Shown one piece after another: positions 19,134-28,835 of a DNA stretch of 64,000 nucleotides. Origin of the DNA: Chitinibacter fontanus (GTDB lineage: Bacteria; Pseudomonadota; Gammaproteobacteria; Burkholderiales; Chitinibacteraceae); contig NZ_CP058952.1 of assembly GCF_013423785.1 (NCBI RefSeq), positions 124,001-188,000 of the forward strand, written 5' to 3'. Both the position numbers and the translations under genes were made by a program. Under the pieces are notes generated by a model, which was given only the letters and a program-made list of their open reading frames with translations, was not told the DNA's origin and made no database searches. Positions within the stretch are counted from its first letter, which is position 1, and each line of letters begins with the position of its first letter.

Positions 19134-20201
19134 TTAAGCTTTTTTGCCAGAAAACCGATGCACTGCGGCCACCAGCGCTGCGGCATGATCGGGGTTGGTG
19201 TACTGCGAAATACCGTGCCCTAAATTGAACACATGGCCAGTTTTTGCCTCACCTGCGCTGGCATAACTAGCGATAATGCGTTTAACCTCGGCCTCAATCG
19301 CAGCAGGCGGAGCAAACAAGGCTACGGGGTCGAAATTACCTTGCAAAGCGACTTTATCACCGACACGACGGCGCGCTTGGCCGATGTCAGTAGTCCAATC
19401 CAAACCAATTGCATCGCAACCGGTGGCGGCGATATCTTCAAGCCACTGGCCACCACCTTTGGTGAACACAATCACCGGCACTTTACGGCCTTCATTTTCG
19501 CGTTTCAGCCCAGCCACAATGCGGGCCATGTATTGCAGCGAGAATTCCTGATATTTGCCAAATGGCAGTGAGCCGCCCCAGCTATCAAAAATCTGCACCG
19601 CTTGTGCACCGGCCTCGATTTGCGCATTGAGGTAGTCAATTACTGTGAGGGTATTCACCTCCAAGATACGGTGCAACAGGTCTGGACGCGCATACATCAT
19701 GGTTTTGATATTGCGATAGTCATCCGATGAACCACCTTCGATCATATAGCAGGCCAGCGTATACGGGCTGCCACTGAAGCCAATCAGCGGTACGCGATTA
19801 TCGAGGCCCTTGCGAATAGAAGACACCGCATCCATCACGTATTTGAGCTCGGTATTCACATCCGGCACAAATAGCTTGGCCACGTCTTCTTCGGTGCGCA
19901 CCGTGCGCTCGAATTTCGGGCCTTCGCCTTCGGCAAAATAGAGACCCAAACCCATGGCATCCGGCACAGTCAAAATATCAGAGAACAAAATCGCCGCATC
20001 AAGCGGGAAGCGCTCCAAGGGTTGCAGCGTCACTTCGGTCGCCAAATCGGTGTTTTTACACAGCAGCAAGAACGAACCCGCCTGTTTGCGCGTTGCACAG
20101 TATTCGGGCAAGTAGCGCCCCGCTTGGCGCATCATCCACACTGGCGTGTAGTCAACAGGTTCACGCAATAGCGCACGCAGGAAGGTGTCATTTTTTAGCA
20201 T
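19134..20201 (-). CDS. hemE: Uroporphyrinogen decarboxylase
   Basis: HemE removes four carboxyl groups from uroporphyrinogen III to give coproporphyrinogen III in heme biosynthesis (cytoplasm). The 355-aa length is standard. The start [20 protein letters not shown], the signature [12 protein letters not shown] with its substrate-binding Arg (near residue 28), [13 protein letters not shown] with the catalytic Asp, and the C-terminal FNLGHGI are all present. It sits upstream of priA on the same strand but separated by 402 bases, so they are probably not a tight operon. Confidence 0.97.
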   Translation of the reverse strand: MLKNDTFLRALLREPVDYTPVWMMRQAGRYLPEYCATRKQAGSFLLLCKNTDLATEVTLQPLERFPLDAAILFSDILTVPDAMGLGLYFAEGEGPKFERTVRTEEDVAKLFVPDVNTELKYVMDAVSSIRKGLDNRVPLIGFSGSPYTLACYMIEGGSSDDYRNIKTMMYARPDLLHRILEVNTLTVIDYLNAQIEAGAQAVQIFDSWGGSLPFGKYQEFSLQYMARIVAGLKRENEGRKVPVIVFTKGGGQWLEDIAATGCDAIGLDWTTDIGQARRRVGDKVALQGNFDPVALFAPPAAIEAEVKRIIASYASAGEAKTGHVFNLGHGISQYTNPDHAAALVAAVHRFSGKKA

Positions 20202-20263
20202 GTTTTTCCAATCAGCTCGGCTAAGAGCTTTTCATCATTAATTAATTCAAAATCTAAATCGCG

Positions 20264-21982
20264 TTACAGCGTATTGAGTGCCCATTGACCGTTACCATGA
20301 CAATCGAGCACTTGGGCATGATATTCCGTCAAGCCAACACGATGGCCTACACTGATCATTACGCCGTTTTTCATCGCTTCGCGCACCGCTTGGTACAGCA
20401 CCGCTTCGCCATCAGCATCGAGCGCCGAGGTTGATTCATCCATAAACAGGAAATCGGGTTTCACCAAAATCGCGCGTAGCAAGGCAATTCGTTGCTGCTC
20501 ACCCAAACTCAAGACATGTGACCAAGCATCGATTTCATCGAGACGTGGCAGCAAATGCGCCAAACCGGCCATCGTCAGCAATTCGGCGATTTGGCCATCA
20601 TCCTGCTCAACATCATTAGGGTAATACAGCGCAGCCCGCAGGCTACCCAGCGGCATATATGGTTTTTGCGACAGAAATAAACTACGGGTATTGCTCTGCA
20701 CACCAAGGTAACCTTGCGCATATGGCCATATACCTGCCAAGGAGCGCAACAGCGTCGACTTACCACTACCCGATTTACCGCGAATCAGTACTGTATCACC
20801 AGCTCCGAGCTCCAGATTGAGATCAGCTAGCAGCACTTCACCGTTTGGCTTAGTGACATTAAGCTGCTTTAACTCCAAGCCTTGGCTAATGGGCTGCGGG
20901 TTAATGCGCGGCAATTGAGCGGCAGTGTCTACACTGCGCTCAAAAGTGGTCAAACGATCAATCACCGCTTTCCAATTGGCCAGCGTGCTAAAGCTGCCGA
21001 TGATAAAGTCCAGCGCACCGTATACTTGACCGAAAGCCGAGTTAATTTGCATCAGACCACCGAGTGGGATTTCTTTGGCAAAAAAGCGCGGCGCGGCGAC
21101 GATCAGTGGGAAAATAATCGCCAATTGCCCCCAGAATGAGGTAAACCAAGTCAGGCGCTTGTTCATGCGCATCAGTGACCAGAAATTATTTACCACATTC
21201 AAAAAGCGATAGCCCAAGCGCTCTTGCTCGTCTTTGCTGCCAGCATACAGCGCAATTGATTCGGCATTTTCCCGCACACGCACCAAGCCAAAACGGAAAT
21301 CAGCTTCATAGCGTTGTTGCATAAAGTTCAACCCGACCAAAGGGCGGCCGAGCAAAATGGTAATCCCAGTACCAATCAGCGCGTAAATAATCGCCACCCA
21401 GACCATATAACCATGAATCGTGACTTCCGAGCCACCCAGCATGAATTTAAGCGGACCGGAAAGCGTCCACAAAATACCGATAAACGATACCAGCGTCACT
21501 ACCGAGCGCAATAAGCCTAAAGAGAGAGACAATGAGATCGACACAAATTGGCCAACGTCTTCGGCAATACGCTGATCAGGGTTATCGGTATTGGCGTCGG
21601 TCAGTTGCAGGCGGTAGAAGTTGTTTTCACTCAACCATTTTTGCGTGTAATGAATCGTTGCCCACTTGCGCCAGCGGATTTCCAGCATTTGTTGGAACCA
21701 GATCGCATATACGGCAATCACGATATAAGCAAAAGCCAAATAGCCAAATTTATACAGAGCGGCTTTAAAGCCTTTGGCATCTAGGTTTTGCAGGGTGTTG
21801 TAGAACTCGTTGTACCAGCTATTGAACTGGACATTCATATACACCAAACCGAGCGACAGGCTAATCACCAGCGCCAGTAACCCCCAAGCATATAACTTAT
21901 CTTCTGATACCCAATACGGTTTGGCGATACGCCAGAAATTGCGAAACAAATGACGAACAGTAGGAGCTTTAGCGGCCGACAT
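20264..21982 (-). CDS. yddA: YddA/SbmA-like ABC transporter (fused permease and ATPase)
   Basis: One polypeptide of about 572 aa has an N-terminal membrane domain of the SbmA/BacA (ABC_membrane_2) type and a C-terminal ATPase. The membrane part shows LVYMNVQFNSWYNEFYNTLQ and DNPDQRIAEDV, both hallmarks of this family. The ATPase has Walker A RGKSGSGKST near residue 400, signature LSLGEQQR, and Walker B FLFMDESTSALD. E. coli YddA is the closest named relative I can suggest; SbmA itself lacks the ATPase. Substrate is unknown (peptides or cofactors in relatives). TTG 21994 is an alternative start, but ATG 21982 has a GGAT about 8 bases upstream. Confidence 0.85.
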   Translation of the reverse strand: MSAAKAPTVRHLFRNFWRIAKPYWVSEDKLYAWGLLALVISLSLGLVYMNVQFNSWYNEFYNTLQNLDAKGFKAALYKFGYLAFAYIVIAVYAIWFQQMLEIRWRKWATIHYTQKWLSENNFYRLQLTDANTDNPDQRIAEDVGQFVSISLSLSLGLLRSVVTLVSFIGILWTLSGPLKFMLGGSEVTIHGYMVWVAIIYALIGTGITILLGRPLVGLNFMQQRYEADFRFGLVRVRENAESIALYAGSKDEQERLGYRFLNVVNNFWSLMRMNKRLTWFTSFWGQLAIIFPLIVAAPRFFAKEIPLGGLMQINSAFGQVYGALDFIIGSFSTLANWKAVIDRLTTFERSVDTAAQLPRINPQPISQGLELKQLNVTKPNGEVLLADLNLELGAGDTVLIRGKSGSGKSTLLRSLAGIWPYAQGYLGVQSNTRSLFLSQKPYMPLGSLRAALYYPNDVEQDDGQIAELLTMAGLAHLLPRLDEIDAWSHVLSLGEQQRIALLRAILVKPDFLFMDESTSALDADGEAVLYQAVREAMKNGVMISVGHRVGLTEYHAQVLDCHGNGQWALNTL

Positions 21983-22010
21983 ACTCTGATCCAAATTATG
22001 CGCAAATACA

Positions 22011-22035
22011 AAAAACGAGCGCCAGCGCGCTCGTT
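22011..22035 (-). terminator. Rho-independent terminator
   Basis: The perfect inverted repeat AACGAGCGC (22014-22022) / GCGCTCGTT (22027-22035) has a 4-base loop. Read on the minus strand it is followed by six T. It ends transcription of the small secreted-protein gene before the ABC transporter gene. Confidence 0.85.
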
Positions 22036-22052
22036 ACAAGGACAATAGTGGT

Positions 22053-22490
22053 TTATTTACAAGGCTTTTGAGTCCAAGCCTTTTTATTACCACGACGGCA
22101 TTGCCATTCTTGCGAAACAGATTTGATTTGCCAGACGCGTGATTCCTCATTGACATTTAGCTTAAACCGATAGCGCTGCGCAGCGATGGCATCATCGAGC
22201 AAACCGGTTTGTAAAACTTCGAGTGATACATTGCTAAAGTCTTCTGCACCTGCTGATTTTTGCGTAATTTGCAGATTTTGAAACTCGCTAACCCCATATT
22301 CATTGGCAATGCGATCAGCTAAATAATCGTAAACCAATTGCACCGGAGCTTGGCCCACTTTGCCTTTGGCGATAATCACTTCAGGTTTGCTACTAACTAC
22401 TGGCTCAGTGCTCGCTGGGTCTTGGGCCAGCGCGATGGATGAGAGCAAAAGCAATCCACTAATAGATACCGATTTCAATCCAAGTTTCAT
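22053..22490 (-). CDS. Small secreted protein, 145 aa
   Basis: The start MKLGLKSVSISGLLLLSSIA followed by LAQ is a clear Sec signal with probable cleavage after ALA. The mature part is about 120 residues of mixed alpha/beta character ending in a Cys/Trp-rich tail (VSQEWQCRRGNKKAWTQKPCK) with two cysteines that could pair. I do not recognise a family. ATG 22490 is preferred over the upstream ATG at 22511 because it gives a compact signal and has TGGAAA upstream. It follows glnS, with a hairpin between them, and has its own terminator. Confidence 0.7.
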   Translation of the reverse strand: MKLGLKSVSISGLLLLSSIALAQDPASTEPVVSSKPEVIIAKGKVGQAPVQLVYDYLADRIANEYGVSEFQNLQITQKSAGAEDFSNVSLEVLQTGLLDDAIAAQRYRFKLNVNEESRVWQIKSVSQEWQCRRGNKKAWTQKPCK

Positions 22491-22521
22491 GGTGTGTTTT
22501 CCAATTTCCATTCAGCGTTAA

Positions 22522-22548
22522 GGGCAGATTGGCGTCACCAAACTGCCC
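22522..22548 (-). terminator. Hairpin after glnS, possible terminator
   Basis: GGGCAGATTGG and CCAAACTGCCC form an 11-pair stem with one mismatch and a 5-base loop just downstream of the glnS stop. There is no strong T-run, so it may be a weak terminator or mRNA 3' end. Confidence 0.45.
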
Positions 22549-22583
22549 CATCAATCATCACAACAAATTGCGAGCACTACAGC

Positions 22584-24269
22584 TTATTTCGCCCAAGAAT
22601 CTTTCAGCGTCACCGTGCGGTTAAACACCGGCTTGCCGCCCGCTTTGTGATCATGGCGGTCAGTAACAAAGTAGCCCAAACGCTCAAACTGATAGCGAGT
22701 CTCTGGTGCGGCATCTTTGACGCACGCTTCGACATAGGCCGTAATTGTCTTGAGCGATTCGGTATTAATGAACTGCTTAAAGTCGAGATATTGACCATCT
22801 TCGCCACGAATCGCATCAGGACGCGGCTCAGTGAATAGGCGCTCATACAGGCGCACTTCAGCTTCAATCGCGTGCTCCGCCGAAATCCAGTGGATCACGC
22901 CTTTCACTTTGCGCCCTTCTGGATTTTGGCCGAGCGTTTTCGGGTCAATCGAGCATTTCAGTTCAACGATTTCGCCGTTAGCGTCTTTGATCACTTCATC
23001 GCACTTAATCACATAGGAGTAACGCAAGCGCACCTCGCCACCCAAGGTCAGGCGTTGCCAGCCTTTCGGTGGCTCTTCAGCAAAGTCATCGCGCTCGATC
23101 CATAAAGTCGGACTGATTGGAATCTCGCGCTCGCCCATTTCTTCGTGATGGGGATGGAACGGTGCGCTACGGCTACCGGTCACGCCCGCTTCAAAATTGG
23201 TCAGCGTCACTTTAATTGGGTTGAGCACCGCAATCACACGTGGGCTTTCAGTTTCCAGTGTTTCACGCACAGCGCCTTCCAAAATCGAGAAATCAATGAT
23301 GTTCTCGCCTTTGCTCACGCCGATGCGCTGCGCAAACAGGCGAATACCGGCTGGGCTATAACCACGGCGACGCATGCCGCTGATGGTCGTCAAACGCGGA
23401 TCATCCCATCCGCTGACCAGACCTTCGGTCACAAGCTGATTCAGCTTGCGTTTTGACGTAATCGAATACAGCAACTCAAGACGCGAGAACTCGATCTGTT
23501 GTGGATGGCAAGGGATGGTGATGTTATCCAAAACCCAGTCGTACAGCGGGCGATGGTCTTCAAACTCCAGCGTACACAGGCTATGCGTAATGCCTTCCAG
23601 CGCATCGGAAATGCAGTGCGAATAGTCGTACATCGGGTAGATGCACCATTTATCACCGGTTTTGATGTGCGTTGCGCGCTTGATGCGGTAGAACACCGGA
23701 TCGCGCAAATTCAGATTGGGCGAGCCCATATCAATTTTCAGGCGCAGCGTTTTGCTACCATCGGCAAATTCGCCGTTTTTCATCCGCTCGAACAGGTCGA
23801 GGTTTTCTACCACCGAGCGATCACGGTATGGGCTGTTACGACCGGGTTTTTGAAAATCGCCACGGTGCTCGCGCATCTCTTCGGCGTTTAAGTCGCACAC
23901 AAAGGCCTTGCCAGCTTTGATTAGCTCAATGGCGTAGCCGTGCAATTGGTCGAAATAATCCGAGGTATGGCGTACATCGCCATTCCACTCAAAACCTAAC
24001 CAGCGCACATCGGCTTCAATCGCTGCGGCGTATTCGTCTTCTTCTTTTTCTGGATTGGTGTCGTCCATACGCAGATTGCAGCGACCTTGATAATCCGCGG
24101 CAATGCCGAAATTCAGACAAATCGATTTGGCATGACCAATATGCAGATAGCCATTGGGCTCCGGTGGAAAGCGCGTCTGGACAGCCTGATGTTTACCGCT
24201 AGCCAGATCGGCATCAATGATTTGACGGACAAAATTACTGGTCGGGGCAACTGCGTTTTCTTGGCTCAT
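22584..24269 (-). CDS. glnS: Glutaminyl-tRNA synthetase
   Basis: A class I aminoacyl-tRNA synthetase that charges tRNA-Gln. At 561 aa it matches E. coli GlnS (554). The N-terminal region contains [20 protein letters not shown] with the HIGH motif near residue 44. The KMSKS-like loop is present as TSKRK ([12 protein letters not shown]) near residue 265-275. The C-terminal anticodon-binding beta-barrels follow ([13 protein letters not shown]). Its presence means this organism makes Gln-tRNA directly. The start ATG at 24269 gives a short hydrophilic leader before the conserved [11 protein letters not shown]. Confidence 0.97.
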   Translation of the reverse strand: MSQENAVAPTSNFVRQIIDADLASGKHQAVQTRFPPEPNGYLHIGHAKSICLNFGIAADYQGRCNLRMDDTNPEKEEDEYAAAIEADVRWLGFEWNGDVRHTSDYFDQLHGYAIELIKAGKAFVCDLNAEEMREHRGDFQKPGRNSPYRDRSVVENLDLFERMKNGEFADGSKTLRLKIDMGSPNLNLRDPVFYRIKRATHIKTGDKWCIYPMYDYSHCISDALEGITHSLCTLEFEDHRPLYDWVLDNITIPCHPQQIEFSRLELLYSITSKRKLNQLVTEGLVSGWDDPRLTTISGMRRRGYSPAGIRLFAQRIGVSKGENIIDFSILEGAVRETLETESPRVIAVLNPIKVTLTNFEAGVTGSRSAPFHPHHEEMGEREIPISPTLWIERDDFAEEPPKGWQRLTLGGEVRLRYSYVIKCDEVIKDANGEIVELKCSIDPKTLGQNPEGRKVKGVIHWISAEHAIEAEVRLYERLFTEPRPDAIRGEDGQYLDFKQFINTESLKTITAYVEACVKDAAPETRYQFERLGYFVTDRHDHKAGGKPVFNRTVTLKDSWAK

Positions 24270-24369
24270 AACACTCGGTTCGACAATAAATTGAATTTAA
24301 GCCGTGATTCTACCAAACCCAGCCGCATCGCGGGCTGTCTTAAAGGTGTGGCGATTTTCACGGCACGAT

Positions 24370-24397
24370 AAAAAATGGCGAGACTGGCTCGCCATTT
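24370..24397 (-). terminator. Rho-independent terminator of upp-uraA
   Basis: AAATGGCGAG (24373-24382) and CTCGCCATTT (24388-24397) form a perfect 10-pair stem with a 5-base loop. On the minus strand it runs into six T. It lies about 70 bases beyond the uraA stop. Confidence 0.9.
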
Positions 24398-24465
24398 AAC
24401 ACACAACTAGGGTATATCCTCGCAGACTATAAATAACATAATCTACAAGAATATACCCATAACAA

Positions 24466-25695
24466 TTAAATCTCTGCTGCTGGCTCGGCTGGCGGATTAG
24501 GCAATAGCAAATTCAGCACAATTGCCAACACACTCACTAAGCCTACACCCACCAAGTTGAAATTACCCACTTGCACCATCAGGCCGCCAATCCCGCAGGT
24601 CAGCACCACCGACACAATCACCAGATTGCGCGGCAGCATCAGATCCACCTTGCTGTCGATCAGTGTTTTCAGGCCGATCGACGCAATCGTACCAAACAGC
24701 AAGACCATAATCCCGCCCATCACCGGCATTGGAATAGACACCAGAATGGCATTAAATTTGCCAAAGAATGCCAAGATCACCGCCAATACGGCAGCGTAAG
24801 TCATGATCACCGGATTGAAATTGCGCGTAATCATCAGCGCGCCTGTGACTTCGGCATAAGTTGTAATTGGGGGGCCACCAATCAAGCCAGCAAAACACAC
24901 GCCCAAGCCATCACCACCCAAGGTGCGATGCAGGCCAGGATTGACCGTGTAATCTTGACCAGTGACTTTGCCCAACGCCATCACACCACCAATATGCTCA
25001 ATCGTCGGGGCAATCGCCACCGGCAACATAAACAGCGCCGCTGCCCAGTTCACTTCCGGCGTTACAAAATGCGGCATGGCAAACCACGGTGCATTAGCAA
25101 TACCTGACAAATCAACCACGCCCAAAAACACTGCAGCGATATAGCCCGCCACCACGCCCGATAAAATCGGCACCAAGCGCAGCATGCCACCGGCAAACAC
25201 CGACACGATAATGGTTGTTGTCAGCGAAATAGTCGCCAGCAACAGCGACACGCCATACGGCACCAACTGCTTACCACCACCCTGCCCCATGGCCATACCA
25301 GAAGCAGCAACCGCCACCGACAAACCAATCACCATAATCACCGGGCCAATCACCACTGGCGGCAGTAATTTATGAATAAACCCCATGCCACGCCATTTGA
25401 TCAAACCGGCAATAATAAAATACATCAGTCCGGCAAAAAACAGCCCGAACTGCGTCGCGCCCTGCCCCCAGGTATGCATGGCAAAAATAATCGGCCCGAT
25501 AAATGCAAATGAAGAGCCCAGAAAAATCGGCACTTGCCGTTTGGTAATCAGTTGGAACATCAAGGTACCAACACCTGCACCCAACAACGCCATCGCAGGG
25601 TTTAAGCCCGTCAGCAATGGCACCAATACCAGCGCGCCAAAGGCGACAAATAAAATCTGGGCACCAGAAATAAACTGCTTAATTTCGTTAAACAT
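24466..25695 (-). CDS. uraA: Uracil permease (uracil:H+ symporter)
   Basis: UraA imports uracil through the inner membrane. The 409-aa protein is very hydrophobic with about 14 segments and begins with QILFVAFGALVLVPLLTGL. The NCS2 signature region appears as APTIEHIGGVMALGKVTGQD, and GGPPITTYAEVTGALMITRN is the conserved substrate-site loop with the glutamate of TTYAE. It follows upp by 8 bases on the same strand, the same salvage operon order as in E. coli, so imported uracil is converted directly to UMP. Its ribosome binding site (AAGG) overlaps the upp end. Confidence 0.95.
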   Translation of the reverse strand: MFNEIKQFISGAQILFVAFGALVLVPLLTGLNPAMALLGAGVGTLMFQLITKRQVPIFLGSSFAFIGPIIFAMHTWGQGATQFGLFFAGLMYFIIAGLIKWRGMGFIHKLLPPVVIGPVIMVIGLSVAVAASGMAMGQGGGKQLVPYGVSLLLATISLTTTIIVSVFAGGMLRLVPILSGVVAGYIAAVFLGVVDLSGIANAPWFAMPHFVTPEVNWAAALFMLPVAIAPTIEHIGGVMALGKVTGQDYTVNPGLHRTLGGDGLGVCFAGLIGGPPITTYAEVTGALMITRNFNPVIMTYAAVLAVILAFFGKFNAILVSIPMPVMGGIMVLLFGTIASIGLKTLIDSKVDLMLPRNLVIVSVVLTCGIGGLMVQVGNFNLVGVGLVSVLAIVLNLLLPNPPAEPAAEI

Positions 25696-25703
25696 AGCGC
25701 GCC

Positions 25704-26336
25704 TTATTTATTGATGGTGCCAAAAATTTTATCGCCTGCATCACCTAAACCAGGAATGATATATCCCTGCTCGTTGAGATGCGAGTCGAGCGAGGCACTA
25801 ACAATTTTGACGTCAGGGTGCTTTTCATTCATCAACTTAACGCCTTCGGGCGCGGCCACCATCACAATCGCGATAATGTCTTTGCAGCCATTGCGTTTGA
25901 GCATATCGACGGTTGCCACCAGCGAGCCACCAGTTGCCAGCATCGGGTCAATAATCAAGGCCAGACGATCTTGCAGATCGCCAACGAATTTCTCGAAATA
26001 TGGCACCGGCTGCAATGTTTCTTCATCGCGCGCCAAGCCGACGACACTGATTTTGGCCGACGGCACCAGATCGAGCACGCCATTGAGCATTCCTAAGCCC
26101 GCACGCAGAATCGGCACCACAGTGAGTTTTTTGCCTTTGATCTTTTTAACCTGCACTTCACCGCACCAGCCATTGATCGTGACATCTTCCAATTCCAAAT
26201 CACGCGTAGCTTCATAAGCCAGTAGGCGTGCCAGTTCTTCAGTCAACAGGCGAAATTTATTGGTCGACACATCGGCTTCGCGCATCAAAGCCAGCTTGTG
26301 CTGCACAAGGGGGTGGTTCACTACGGTGATTTGCAT
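25704..26336 (-). CDS. upp: Uracil phosphoribosyltransferase
   Basis: Upp joins uracil and PRPP to give UMP. The true start is ATG 26336 (210 aa), giving [20 protein letters not shown] as in E. coli Upp (208 aa); a strong AGAGGAT lies 8 bases upstream. The longer open frame upstream has no family match. Conserved parts are [19 protein letters not shown], the PRPP loop [19 protein letters not shown] and the C-terminal uracil site [16 protein letters not shown]. First gene of upp-uraA. The leader upstream (about 120 bases) shows no recognisable attenuator. Confidence 0.96.
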   Translation of the reverse strand: MQITVVNHPLVQHKLALMREADVSTNKFRLLTEELARLLAYEATRDLELEDVTINGWCGEVQVKKIKGKKLTVVPILRAGLGMLNGVLDLVPSAKISVVGLARDEETLQPVPYFEKFVGDLQDRLALIIDPMLATGGSLVATVDMLKRNGCKDIIAIVMVAAPEGVKLMNEKHPDVKIVSASLDSHLNEQGYIIPGLGDAGDKIFGTINK

Positions 26337-26470
26337 ATTTTTATCCTCTTTTTTAATGACGCCATTGTAAATATTTGCCGTAAATTCGCTATTGAGGAAA
26401 TTCCTGTGTTTGCGAGTTATTTGTTCGGTATCAAAAACCTGCAGCAGCACTGATGCCCATCTTAGGCGAA

Positions 26471-26496
26471 AAAAAACCACCGCTAAGGGTGGTTTT
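26471..26496 (-). terminator. Rho-independent terminator of the CNNM/CorC gene
   Basis: AAAACCACC (26473-26481) and GGTGGTTTT (26488-26496) form a 9-pair stem. On the minus strand it is followed by a run of T. It lies just past the CNNM gene stop and upstream of upp. Confidence 0.85.
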
Positions 26497-26501
26497 CGTC
26501 A

Positions 26502-27809
26502 TTAGCCATTTTTGGTGATGCTATCGGCACCAATGTGCTCGGTGGCAAGAATCTTATCTACGCGATGACCATCCATATCGACCACCTCCAAAGACCAATG
26601 CTCCCAATAAGTGATGTCGCCAGTTCGTGGCATTCGCCCTAACAATAACATCACCATCCCACTTAGGGTGTGGTAACTATTTTTATCTTCATCTGGCACA
26701 GTTTGCAGCGCCAATTTATCTTTGAGTTCTGGAATAGGAATCAGACCATCGAGCAGCCATGAACCATCAGCCCGCTGCACAGCCCACGCATCTTCAATAT
26801 TCTGCGGCATAAACTCGCCAGTTAAGACTTCCAATACATCTTGCAGTGTAACCAAGCCTTGCAATTCGCCATATTCATCAACCAAAAACACTAACTCGAC
26901 GCCCGAGGAGCGCATTTGCTCTAATAGTTCAAGCCCAGTGAGGGTTTCAGGTACAAACACGCAAGGCTGTAATTGCGCAGATAAATCAACCTGCTGGCCG
27001 TTGAGCATCTTCTTCAAGATTTCTTTGGTGCTCAGCACTCCTAGCAAATTTTCCAGCCCATCGCGGCACACCGGAAAGCGCGAGTAATCAGCTTGCGCCA
27101 CTCGGGCCAAATTGGCCTCAAGTGGCTCGGCCAGATCAAGATAAGCCACGTCACCACGTGGCACCATCAATGAAGTCACCATGCGGTCATCCAAGCGCAA
27201 AACATTTCGTACCATGGTGTGCTCATGGGCTTCAATTAAGCCTGCTTCAGAGCCTTCAATCAACATTGCATCGATTTCGTCTTGCGTTACGCTTGGCGTG
27301 GCATGCTGATTGGCGCCCAGCACACGCAAAATTGAGGCAGTTGACACACTTAACAACCGCACAAATGGTCGAGTAACCAATGCCAGCATTTGCAAAGGAC
27401 GTGACACCAGCGTGGCAATTAATTCAGGGCTAATTTGCCCTAGACGTTTGGGGACTAACTCACCCAAGACAATTGAAAAATACGTCACACTAACCACAAC
27501 GCAGACCGTGGCACTGGTGTCGCTCAGCTGCTCGGGCAACCCAAATGTCATTAGCCAATCGGCAAAGGGTGCCGCCAAAACCGATTCACCCACAATGCCG
27601 CTTAATACACCGATCGACGTAATACCGATCTGCACGGTAGACATGAATTTTGTAGGATCAGCCCCCAACTCCAACGCAACAGCCGCCCCCTTATTTCCAG
27701 CCTCAGCCATTTTGTTCAGCCGCGCCTTGCGCGCAGTCACTAGTGCGATTTCGGACATCGCGAACACACCGTTAAGCAAAATCAAGCCGAGTAAAATAAA
27801 GATTTCCAT
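26502..27809 (-). CDS. CNNM/HlyC-CorC family membrane protein, YtfL (PaeA)-like
   Basis: 435 aa in the standard family order: an N-terminal DUF21/CNNM membrane domain (about residues 1-190; it starts MEIFILLGLILLNGVFAMSE and contains FMSTVQIGITSIGVLSGIVG), a pair of CBS domains (about 205-335; MVPRGDVAYLDL, VFLVDEYGELQGLVTLQDVL), and a C-terminal CorC_HlyC domain (DGSWLLDGLIPIPEL ... GMVMLLLGRMPRTGD). Length and the TVVQIG-like segment resemble E. coli YtfL/PaeA, linked to cadaverine/putrescine tolerance. Other members act in Mg2+/Co2+ handling, so substrate is uncertain. A polyamine role would fit the LdcA-type decarboxylase elsewhere in the window, but this is only an inference. Confidence 0.85.
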   Translation of the reverse strand: MEIFILLGLILLNGVFAMSEIALVTARKARLNKMAEAGNKGAAVALELGADPTKFMSTVQIGITSIGVLSGIVGESVLAAPFADWLMTFGLPEQLSDTSATVCVVVSVTYFSIVLGELVPKRLGQISPELIATLVSRPLQMLALVTRPFVRLLSVSTASILRVLGANQHATPSVTQDEIDAMLIEGSEAGLIEAHEHTMVRNVLRLDDRMVTSLMVPRGDVAYLDLAEPLEANLARVAQADYSRFPVCRDGLENLLGVLSTKEILKKMLNGQQVDLSAQLQPCVFVPETLTGLELLEQMRSSGVELVFLVDEYGELQGLVTLQDVLEVLTGEFMPQNIEDAWAVQRADGSWLLDGLIPIPELKDKLALQTVPDEDKNSYHTLSGMVMLLLGRMPRTGDITYWEHWSLEVVDMDGHRVDKILATEHIGADSITKNG

Positions 27810-27966
27810 GAATCACAAACAAGAAAGAAGGGGAGTCTATTGTGCCACAAGCCCGCCATTGCACAGGTAGTCGGTGCAATAAAACTGGCAAAAACCCAAA
27901 TAATTACACCGTATATACAGCCATCCATTAAATAAAAAGGATTACAGCCACATACCTCGAGAAAAA

Positions 27967-28746
27967 TTATTTTTTAGTCGGCGCAGACCATTTGCTGCGT
28001 AATTGCGTAACCAAACCGTTATCACGAATGATTTTGTGGCCTTGATTAAATTTTTCCAGCGCCCAAGCGCCTTGCGGGTGATTGGCACTAAAACCGATAA
28101 ACACCAAGGTATGGGTACTTGGAAAAGCGACTTCGACTTTTTTATCGACCCCTGCACTTTCGGCCCAATATTGTGAACCTTGCAATTCATTGGAAATCAC
28201 TAAAGCTGCATCAAGCTTACCCTCTGCCAAACGCCGCAAACTAACTTGCTCACTGCGCCCGGGGAAGAAAGTTGCCCCACGCGCCTTTGTTTGCAGGGCG
28301 GAATCAGCATATTCGTAATCTTTGACAGTACCAATCCGAACTGGGGCGGCGAGCTCGCTTTCTTTTTTCACGCTCAGTGGGTGCGCTTTATTCTGAAAAT
28401 AAACGCCAAGTGCACGGTACAGCGGCTCGTCGGCAAACTTTACTTTTCCTTCTAGCGCAGGCTCCCAAGCCATATTAAAACAGCCCGCCACTGCACCATC
28501 GAGCACCATGGCTTTACAGCGTGAATATGGCACTACAGTTAACTTTACCTCGACCCCAACTGCGGCAAAGGCTGCGCGCACAACATCATTGGAGTAGCCG
28601 GTGCCATCTGCTTTGGAAAAAGGTTCGGCCGCATCTTCGACCAGTAACTCGAGGGGCTCAGCCCACGCGGCGGCACTCAGGCAAGTAGCAAACAATAAAA
28701 TGGGCCAGCAAATTTTGCGACTGCGGCAGGCTAAGTGCGTGGCCAT
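27967..28746 (-). CDS. Periplasmic solute-binding protein (SBP_bac_3-like)
   Basis: A 259-aa exported protein with signal MATHLACRSRKICWPILLFA, cleaved probably at AWA-EP. The mature part resembles family 3 substrate-binding proteins: LELLVEDAAEPFSKADGTGYSND near the start, then VVPYSRCKAMVLDGAVAGCFNM, and the second lobe YADSALQTKARGATFFPGRS. ATG 28746 is chosen over the upstream ATG because it starts the signal and has AGG 7 bases upstream. No permease or ATPase genes are adjacent, so it is an orphan binding protein or a sensor-like relative. It lies 90 bases from the YbiX-type gene on the same strand. Ligand unknown. Confidence 0.75.
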   Translation of the reverse strand: MATHLACRSRKICWPILLFATCLSAAAWAEPLELLVEDAAEPFSKADGTGYSNDVVRAAFAAVGVEVKLTVVPYSRCKAMVLDGAVAGCFNMAWEPALEGKVKFADEPLYRALGVYFQNKAHPLSVKKESELAAPVRIGTVKDYEYADSALQTKARGATFFPGRSEQVSLRRLAEGKLDAALVISNELQGSQYWAESAGVDKKVEVAFPSTHTLVFIGFSANHPQGAWALEKFNQGHKIIRDNGLVTQLRSKWSAPTKK

Positions 28747-28835
28747 ATTGAAACCTGAGGGTAAAATTACTTTATAGAGGATAGTCAAAGCGCAACCACT
28801 AGGGTTTTCCCGTACAAAGCCTTAGCAACAGATGC

